From: Bacillota bacterium
GTDB lineage: Bacteria > Bacillota > Clostridia > Peptostreptococcales > Anaerovoracaceae
Assembly: GCA_017386805.1 (NCBI GenBank)
Contig: JAFOGM010000196.1
Coordinates: 1 to 9,910 of the forward strand
Direction: 5' to 3'
Length of the DNA: 9,910 bases
The position numbers and the translations under genes were made by a program. Positions 5,853 through 9,910 of this stretch are shown here, piece after piece. Within the stretch, counting starts at the first letter, position 1, and every line of letters begins with the position of its first letter. Under the pieces are notes generated by a model that was given only the letters and a program-made list of their open reading frames with translations, did not search any database and was not told the DNA's origin.

Positions 5853-7877
5853 ATGGGAATTATGGCATATGTCGCACCTCTGGTGGGCATTATTGCGCTC
5901 GGTATGGCTTACAGCCTGGCTGCATGGATCAGCAAGGTTGAAGTTGGTACCGATCGAATGAAGGAAATTGCTGGTTACATCTCTGAAGGTGCAATGGCAT
6001 TCCTGAAGAGAGAGTACAAGACAATGATTTTCGTAATCGCTGTTCTGTGCGGTCTGCTGTGTGTTGGTATTGACCCCATCACCGGTGTCCTGTTCGTAAT
6101 GGGGGCTCTGTTCTCCGTACTGGCTGGCTACTTCGGTATGAAGGTTGCTACCATGGGTAACGTAAGAACTGCGAATGCTGCTCGTGAAGGCGGCATGAAC
6201 ATGGCACTGAAGGTTGCGTTCCGTTCCGGTGCTGTTATGGGTCTGTGCGTAGTAGGTCTGGGTATCTTGGGCGTTGGCGGTATCTTCGCTGTTATGGGTA
6301 TCGAATCTGCAAAGTACATCACTGGTTTCGGTTTAGGTGCTTCCTCCATGGCTCTGTTCGGTCGTGTAGGCGGCGGTATCTATACCAAGGCTGCTGACGT
6401 AGGTGCTGACCTGGTAGGTAAAGTTGAAGCTGGTATTCCGGAAGATGACCCGAGAAATCCCGCTGTAATCGCTGACAACGTTGGTGACAACGTTGGTGAC
6501 GTTGCTGGTATGGGTTCCGACCTGTTCGAATCCTATGTTGGTTCCATCATCTCCGCCATCACTCTGGCTGTATTTGTTGAAGAAGTAACTCCGAAGTTCG
6601 GTGCTGCTTTCATTCTGGACCCCGTTGTTGGTTCCATCTTCCCGCTGGTTCTGGCGGCTGTTGGTATCCTGGCGTCCTTAGTTGGTATCATGTTCGTTAA
6701 GGGTGACGAAAAGTCCAACCCGGCACAGGCTCTGAACATGGGTACTTATCTGTCTGCTGCTCTGGTTGTTGCAGTATCCCTGGTTCTGTCCAAGGTATTC
6801 TTCGGCAACATGAACTGCGCAGCTGCAGTTATTTCTGGTCTGGTTGTAGGTACTGCTATCGGTAAGCTGACCGAAATGTACACCTCTGCTGACTACAAGC
6901 ATGTAAAGGAAATCGCAGAACAGTCTCAGACTGGTGCTGCTACCACCATTATTTCCGGTCTGTCCGTAGGTATGATGTCCACCGTATGGCCCATCGTGAT
7001 CACCTGTGTAGGTATCCTGGTAGCTGACGCTGCTGCTGGCCTGTACGGTATCGCTCTGGCTGCTGTAGGTATGCTGTCCACCGCTGGTATGACCATCGCT
7101 GTAGACGCTTACGGTCCTGTATCTGACAACGCTGGCGGTATCGCAGAAATGTCCGAACTGCCTCCCGAAGTAAGAGAAATCACCGATACTCTGGACTCCG
7201 TTGGTAACACCACCGCTGCTATCGGTAAGGGCTTCGCGATCGGTTCCGCTGCTCTGACTGCACTGGCTCTGTTCGCTACTTACTCTCAGGCAGTTGCTCT
7301 GTCCAACATCGACCTGCTGGATCCCAAGGTAATCATCGGTCTGTTCATCGGTGCGATGCTGCCCTTCATGTTCTCTGCTATGACCATGAGCTCTGTATCC
7401 AGAGCTGCAAACCAGATGATCGAAGAAGTTCGTCGTCAGTTCAGAGAAGACAAGGGTATCATGGAAGGTACTTCCAAGCCCGACTATGCTAGATGCGTAG
7501 ACATCTCCACCGCTGCTGCTCTGAAGGAAATGGTTGCTCCTGGTGTTCTGGCTGTAGCTTCTCCGCTGGCTGTAGGTATCCTGATGGGTCCTGCTTCTCT
7601 GGGCGGTATGCTGGCTGGTGCTCTGGCTTCCGGTGTTCTGCTGGCAATCATGATGTCCAACTCCGGCGGCGCATGGGACAACGCTAAGAAGTATGTTGAA
7701 TCCGGCGTACACGGCGGTAAGGGTTCCGATACCCACGCTGCTGCTGTTATCGGTGACACCGTAGGTGACCCCTTCAAGGATACTTCCGGTCCGTCCATCA
7801 ACATCCTGATCAAGCTGATGACCATCGTTGCAGTAGTATTCGCTCCTCTGTTCATGCAGATCGGCGGTATCTTCTAA
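5853..7877 (+). CDS. hppA: K+-dependent ion-translocating membrane pyrophosphatase
   Basis: Integral membrane pump that couples hydrolysis of pyrophosphate to export of Na+ and/or H+. The 674 residues hold many hydrophobic helices, as in the 16-helix family. Pyrophosphate and Mg2+ sites are visible: DVGADLVGKVE (182-192), EDDPRNP (197-203), DNVGDNVGD (208-216), SDNAGG (424-429), SNSGGAWDNAKK (602-613) and GDTVGDPFKDTSGPS (634-648). The motif GNTTAA (451-456) has alanine where K+-independent enzymes have lysine, so K+ dependence is expected. DLFESY (223-228) places a membrane glutamate (E226) where Na+-pumping bacterial enzymes have one; Na+ transport is therefore plausible but inferred. The start follows AAGGAGG (5835-5841); an in-frame TTG at 5823 lies before that site and is rejected. 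Tandem TAA TAA stops precede a strong terminator. Codon bias indicates high expression. Confidence 0.96.
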   Translation: MGIMAYVAPLVGIIALGMAYSLAAWISKVEVGTDRMKEIAGYISEGAMAFLKREYKTMIFVIAVLCGLLCVGIDPITGVLFVMGALFSVLAGYFGMKVATMGNVRTANAAREGGMNMALKVAFRSGAVMGLCVVGLGILGVGGIFAVMGIESAKYITGFGLGASSMALFGRVGGGIYTKAADVGADLVGKVEAGIPEDDPRNPAVIADNVGDNVGDVAGMGSDLFESYVGSIISAITLAVFVEEVTPKFGAAFILDPVVGSIFPLVLAAVGILASLVGIMFVKGDEKSNPAQALNMGTYLSAALVVAVSLVLSKVFFGNMNCAAAVISGLVVGTAIGKLTEMYTSADYKHVKEIAEQSQTGAATTIISGLSVGMMSTVWPIVITCVGILVADAAAGLYGIALAAVGMLSTAGMTIAVDAYGPVSDNAGGIAEMSELPPEVREITDTLDSVGNTTAAIGKGFAIGSAALTALALFATYSQAVALSNIDLLDPKVIIGLFIGAMLPFMFSAMTMSSVSRAANQMIEEVRRQFREDKGIMEGTSKPDYARCVDISTAAALKEMVAPGVLAVASPLAVGILMGPASLGGMLAGALASGVLLAIMMSNSGGAWDNAKKYVESGVHGGKGSDTHAAAVIGDTVGDPFKDTSGPSINILIKLMTIVAVVFAPLFMQIGGIF

Positions 7878-7893
7878 TAAGATGATAAAAAGT

Positions 7894-7924
7894 AAGAGGC
7901 TGTGTTTTACACGGCCTCTTTTTT
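7894..7924 (+). terminator. Rho-independent terminator after hppA
   Basis: AAGAGGC-T-GTGT (7894-7905) pairs with ACAC-G-GCCTCTT (7909-7920) around TTT, with one T-G pair in the middle, followed by a run of T to 7924. It lies 16 bases after the hppA stop codon. Confidence 0.92.
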
Positions 7925-8014
7925 CGTGGAGTGGAGCCGTAAGCGAAGAGGGTAGAAGAACAAAAGTCATGGTTCGTATTAACAAGATTAATGAAACTAT
8001 TTTGTTGAAATGGC

Positions 8015-8043
8015 TTGAAATGAAAAGCGGATAGTAGTAAGAT
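8015..8043 (+). promoter_or_regulatory. Promoter-like site inside the hppA-livK gap
   Basis: TTGAAA (8015-8020), a 17-base spacer and TAAGAT (8038-8043). The -35 matches five of six consensus bases, the -10 four. No gene follows, but a strong terminator lies about 110 bases downstream. A second TTGAAATG ten bases earlier (8005-8012), one helical turn away, may be a regulator half-site. Confidence 0.4.
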
Positions 8044-8049
8044 GAAGGC

Positions 8050-8157
8050 GTCGAAAGGCATAGAACAAAGAAATCAACAAATAATCTTCCTCAATATTTG
8101 TTTGATAATACACAACAACACAACCAGGTAAAAAAGAGCGTCAGCTCTTTTTTACTT
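8050..8157 (+). ncRNA. Candidate small regulatory RNA
   Basis: I do not recognise this as a known RNA family. Its boundaries come from the promoter-like site at 8015-8043 and the terminator at 8126-8157, giving about 108 nucleotides. Within it, 8073-8083 (ATCAACAAATA) can pair with 8095-8106 (TATTTGTT, a bulged T, then GAT), leaving an 11-base loop that contains TCTTCCTC (8085-8092). Such a loop is complementary to GA-rich Shine-Dalgarno sequences; CTTCCTC matches GAGGAAG of the rpoN ribosome site (525-531) over seven bases, which could be chance. Promoter, structured single-stranded loop and terminator in correct order are what a trans-acting small RNA needs, but expression is unproven. An alternative is that the terminator merely backs up the one after hppA. 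Confidence 0.35.
8126..8157 (+). terminator. Strong symmetrical (possibly bidirectional) terminator
   Basis: GTAAAAAAGAGC (8128-8139) and GCTCTTTTTTAC (8144-8155) are a perfect 12-bp inverted repeat around GTCA, extendable to 14 pairs with one G-U. Six T follow the GC core on the + strand and six also follow on the - strand, so it could stop transcription both ways. It lies over 200 bases beyond the hppA terminator, so it may end a separate short transcript. Confidence 0.85.
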
Positions 8158-8184
8158 TTTTGCGCTCCGAACACGCCGCTTAAC

Positions 8185-8242
8185 GAGCGAAGTGAAGCCA
8201 GAACGGCGGTTGCTGGACGAGGTGAAGACAGAAATATGGTTG
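8185..8242 (+). repeat. Two imperfect 28-base direct repeats
   Basis: Positions 8185-8212 and 8215-8242 match at 20 of 28 bases in register with a 30-base period. The shared core is GTGAAG-C/A-CAGAA and both end in GGTTG. The family and function are unknown to me; they resemble degenerate intergenic repeats rather than a protein gene. Confidence 0.5.
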
Positions 8243-8339
8243 GCGTACACAAAAAAACACCGAATATCTGCAGGGAACTTAACATATAGACTGAAAAATC
8301 AAATAACTTATAAAAACCTATCGAAATTGTGATGAAAAA

Positions 8340-8361
8340 ACAAATTTATTTTCAAATTTGT
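8340..8361 (+). promoter_or_regulatory. Palindrome next to the livK promoter, possible operator
   Basis: ACAAATTT (8340-8347), six bases, AAATTTGT (8354-8361) form a perfect 8-bp inverted repeat ending one base before the -35 element, centred about 48 bases upstream of the expected start point. That position suits an activator or a repressor binding as a dimer. It also acts as AT-rich DNA of the UP-element type. The protein that binds it cannot be named. Confidence 0.5.
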
Positions 8362-8362
8362 G

Positions 8363-8391
8363 TTGACACCACATAACCTTTGCGTTAGAAT
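8363..8391 (+). promoter_or_regulatory. Strong promoter of the liv operon
   Basis: A perfect TTGACA -35 (8363-8368), an ideal 17-base spacer and TAGAAT -10 (8386-8391). Transcription should begin near 8398, leaving a leader of about 57 bases. It is the closest match to consensus in the window and fits a highly expressed receptor gene. Confidence 0.87.
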
Positions 8392-8454
8392 AAGACCATG
8401 TTCTACCGAGAGTAAAACAGCTTTAAACAACAATTTATAAGGTGGTGTAACAAA

Positions 8455-9615
8455 ATGAAAAAATGGTTAGTAGTATTATTAGCAATGACAATGGTTATGA
8501 GTATGGCTCTGACTGGCTGCGGCGGCGGTGAAGCTGGCGGCGCTGAAAGCGATACTATCAAGATTGGTGTTAACTACGAACTGAGCGGCGCTGTTGCTAC
8601 TTACGGTCAGTCCAGTGTAGACGGTGTTGAACTGGCGATCGACGAAATCAACGCAGCTGGCGGCGTATTAGGTAAGCAGATCGAACTGGTTACCATCGAT
8701 AACAAGTCTGATGCAGCTGAAGTAGTTTCCGTAGCTACCAGACTGATGACTGAAGAAGGCGTTGTTGCCGTTATCGGACCTGCTACTTCCGGTAACTTCA
8801 AGGCTGAACTGCCCATCGCTAATGAAAACGGTATCCCCGTAATCTCCGGTTCCGCAACCGCTAACGACGTAACTGCAGAAGGTACCAGAGAATACACCTT
8901 CCGTATTTGCTTCTCCGATGACTTCCAGGGTGTTGCAATGGCTAACTACGCATCTAAGACTCTGGGTGCTCAGAAGGTTGCTGTAGTTCAGGATAAGTCC
9001 TCCGACTATGCTGAAGGTCTGGCAGCAAGCTTCATCGCTACCTTCGAAGAACTGGGCGGCGAAATCGTTGCTCAGGAAGCATATACCGCTGGCGACACTG
9101 ACTTCAACGCAATCCTGACCAGCCTGACCGCTAAGGAATTCGATGCAATCTGGCTGCCTGGCTACTACCAGGAAGTAGGTCTGATCGTTAAGCAGGCAAG
9201 AGCTCTGGGTATCGAATGCCCGATCCTGGGTGCTGATGGTTACGACTCCCCCGTACTGGCTGAACTGGCTGGCGCAGAAGCTCTGCACGACGTATACTTC
9301 TCCAACCACTACTCTTCTCTGAATGAAGACGAAACCGTTGCTGCTTTCATCGAATCTTACAAGGCTAAGAACGGTGTAGAACCCGACGCATTCAACGCTC
9401 TGGCTTATGACGCTGCAAAGCTGATCTGCGACGCTATCGAAAGAGCTGGCGAAGCAGAACCCGAAGCTATCAAGGAAGCTCTGGCTGCTACTTCTGAATT
9501 CAAGGCTGTAACCGGTACTCTGTCCATCGACGAAAACCACAACGCTCAGAAGGCTCTGGTTGTAATCAAGCTGGACAACGGTGTAGCAGTATCTGCTGAA
9601 AACGCAACTCTGTAA
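8455..9615 (+). CDS. livK: Branched-chain amino-acid-type ABC transporter substrate-binding lipoprotein
   Basis: Extracytoplasmic receptor of a HAAT-family ABC importer, which captures leucine, isoleucine, valine or a related amino acid and delivers it to the LivHM permease. The 386-residue precursor starts with a lysine-capped hydrophobic signal and a lipobox LTGC (19-22), so Cys22 should be lipidated after signal peptidase II cleavage; a Gly-rich tether follows. The periplasmic-binding fold (Peripla_BP_6 type) spans about 35-375, with DGVELAIDEINAAGGVLGK (56-74), the ligand loop IGPATSGN (107-114), SGSATAN (131-137), GADGYDS (259-265) and YDAAKL (318-323). The ribosome site AAGGTGGT (8439-8446) is eight bases before ATG. 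A strong promoter lies upstream and livH downstream. Codon bias is extreme. Exact substrate is not decidable; amide or other amino acids are possible. Confidence 0.93.
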   Translation: MKKWLVVLLAMTMVMSMALTGCGGGEAGGAESDTIKIGVNYELSGAVATYGQSSVDGVELAIDEINAAGGVLGKQIELVTIDNKSDAAEVVSVATRLMTEEGVVAVIGPATSGNFKAELPIANENGIPVISGSATANDVTAEGTREYTFRICFSDDFQGVAMANYASKTLGAQKVAVVQDKSSDYAEGLAASFIATFEELGGEIVAQEAYTAGDTDFNAILTSLTAKEFDAIWLPGYYQEVGLIVKQARALGIECPILGADGYDSPVLAELAGAEALHDVYFSNHYSSLNEDETVAAFIESYKAKNGVEPDAFNALAYDAAKLICDAIERAGEAEPEAIKEALAATSEFKAVTGTLSIDENHNAQKALVVIKLDNGVAVSAENATL

Positions 9616-9657
9616 TAACATAGAATTCAACAGTTAAAGCTAAAATAAACTCTCACT

Positions 9658-9701
9658 GTAATTAAGTTAGGGCATACCTGCTCTAACTTAATTACTATTT
9701 T
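9658..9701 (+). terminator. Long intercistronic hairpin between livK and livH (partial terminator)
   Basis: GTAATTAAGTTAG (9658-9670) pairs perfectly with CTAACTTAATTAC (9683-9695). The inner G-T wobble and GCA/TGC pairs extend the stem to 17 pairs around TACC. Only a weak TATTTT follows. It probably acts as a leaky terminator and 3' stabiliser, so that receptor mRNA exceeds permease mRNA. Confidence 0.75.
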
Positions 9702-9722
9702 AACGAAATGGAGGCGAATGCC

Positions 9723-9910
9723 TTGGATCAATTCTTACAACAGATTGTAAACGGTCTGTCCCTCGGCAGTACCTATGCATTGATCGCTTTGGGTTATACC
9801 ATGGTTTATGGTATCATCAAGCTGATCAACTTCGCCCACGGTGACATCTACATGCTGGGCGCTTATATCGGATTCGCAGTAATAACAAAACTCGGTCTGG
9901 GCTTCTTCCC
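9723..9910 (+). CDS. livH: Branched-chain amino-acid ABC transporter permease LivH, 5' part
   Basis: First membrane permease of the same importer as livK, cut by the window edge after 62 full codons. The visible part reads as LivH: NGLSLGSTYALIALGYTMVY (residues 10-29), then INFAHGDIYMLGAYIGF (34-50), two family hallmarks in the first membrane helices. The start chosen is TTG at 9723, eight bases after GGAGG (9710-9714), giving an N-terminus MDQFLQQ like relatives. An in-frame ATG at 9708 overlaps that ribosome site and has none of its own, while the ATG at 9718 is out of frame and soon stops. It follows livK by 107 bases containing a hairpin. livM, livG and livF are expected downstream beyond the window. 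Identity is firm; the start is likely but not certain. Confidence 0.9.
   Translation, partial: MDQFLQQIVNGLSLGSTYALIALGYTMVYGIIKLINFAHGDIYMLGAYIGFAVITKLGLGFF

Larger units (their letters stand above)
7925..8396 (+). other. Gene-free interval between hppA and livK
   Basis: No convincing protein gene is present on either strand. In order, the region holds purine-rich sequence, the 8-bp direct repeat TTGAAATG at 8005-8012 and 8015-8022, and a promoter-like site at 8015-8043. A stem-loop follows at 8073-8106, then a strong symmetrical terminator at 8126-8157 and two imperfect 28-base repeats at 8185-8242. An AT-rich tract runs from about 8285 to 8362 and ends in a palindrome beside the livK promoter. 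Candidate open frames at 7970-8035, 8098-8289 and on the minus strand at 8091-8285 lack ribosome sites or overlap the terminator. Confidence 0.7.

Noticed and set aside
6202..6217. Sigma-54-like TGGCAC and TTGC inside hppA
   Set aside because: The spacing is one base too long for a -24/-12 promoter and it lies deep in coding sequence.
6678..7985. Minus-strand open frame of 435 codons opposite hppA
   Set aside because: It is antisense to conserved pyrophosphatase sequence, Ser/Gln/His-rich, crosses the terminator and has no start signals.
7970..8035. 21-codon micro-ORF starting MVRINKIN
   Set aside because: It has no ribosome site, and the preceding hppA terminator leaves no evident transcript.
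8091..8285. 64-codon minus-strand frame in the same gap
   Set aside because: There is no Shine-Dalgarno sequence before its ATG, it crosses the bidirectional terminator, and its composition is that of translated repeat DNA.
8098..8289. 63-codon + strand frame in the hppA-livK gap
   Set aside because: It begins with TTG without a ribosome site and runs straight through the strong terminator at 8126-8157.
8668..9630. Minus-strand open frame of 320 codons opposite livK
   Set aside because: Same codon-bias artefact; no ribosome site or family features.
1..9910. CRISPR arrays, insertion sequences, rRNA or complete tRNA genes
   Set aside because: No regularly spaced repeats, transposase-like frames or tRNA cloverleaf patterns were seen by eye.

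Overview
The window reads as chromosomal housekeeping DNA from an anaerobic, low-to-mid GC Firmicutes-type bacterium. All recognised genes lie on the + strand. Strong AGGAGG-type ribosome sites, sigma-A-like promoters, Rho-independent terminators, an rpoN gene beside glycolytic genes and a K+-dependent membrane pyrophosphatase all fit Clostridia or Negativicutes. An amino-acid-fermenting member such as the Acidaminococcaceae is my best guess, but it is unproven from sequence alone.

Layout. Positions 1-471 encode a TrmL-type tRNA wobble 2'-O-methyltransferase. Positions 534-1937 encode the RNA polymerase sigma-54 factor RpoN, with its own likely promoter. Positions 2015-5306 form a compact lower-glycolysis cluster, pgk-tpiA-eno, closed by a textbook terminator at 5342-5376. 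The usual companions gap and gpmI are absent from it. A promoter at 5417-5445 drives secG (5509-5739), the small SecYEG subunit. hppA (5853-7877) follows; it is an ion-pumping pyrophosphatase with the K+-dependent signature, and it ends at a terminator at 7894-7924. A gene-free stretch of about 577 bases (7878-8454) comes next. It holds a perfect 12-bp inverted-repeat terminator, a possible small-RNA gene, degenerate repeats, and a near-consensus promoter preceded by a palindrome. That promoter drives livK (8455-9615), a branched-chain amino-acid-type lipoprotein receptor. After a 17-bp intercistronic hairpin comes the start of livH (9723 to the window edge), the first permease gene of the same ABC importer.

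How the genes fit together. Pgk, TpiA and Eno carry out triose phosphate to phosphoenolpyruvate chemistry. The pyrophosphatase recovers energy from PPi as an ion gradient. SecG supports protein export, including lipoproteins such as LivK, and LivK/LivH take up amino acids. From pgk onward the genes use a narrow codon set (Leu almost always CTG, Ser mostly TCC), as expected of highly expressed genes. trmL and rpoN are less biased. This bias also creates long but meaningless open frames on the opposite strand.

No clearly novel defence, mobile or biosynthetic system is visible. The best candidate for something undescribed is a short RNA at about 8050-8157. It has a promoter-like sequence, a stem-loop presenting a UCUUCCUC (anti-Shine-Dalgarno-like) loop, and a strong terminator.
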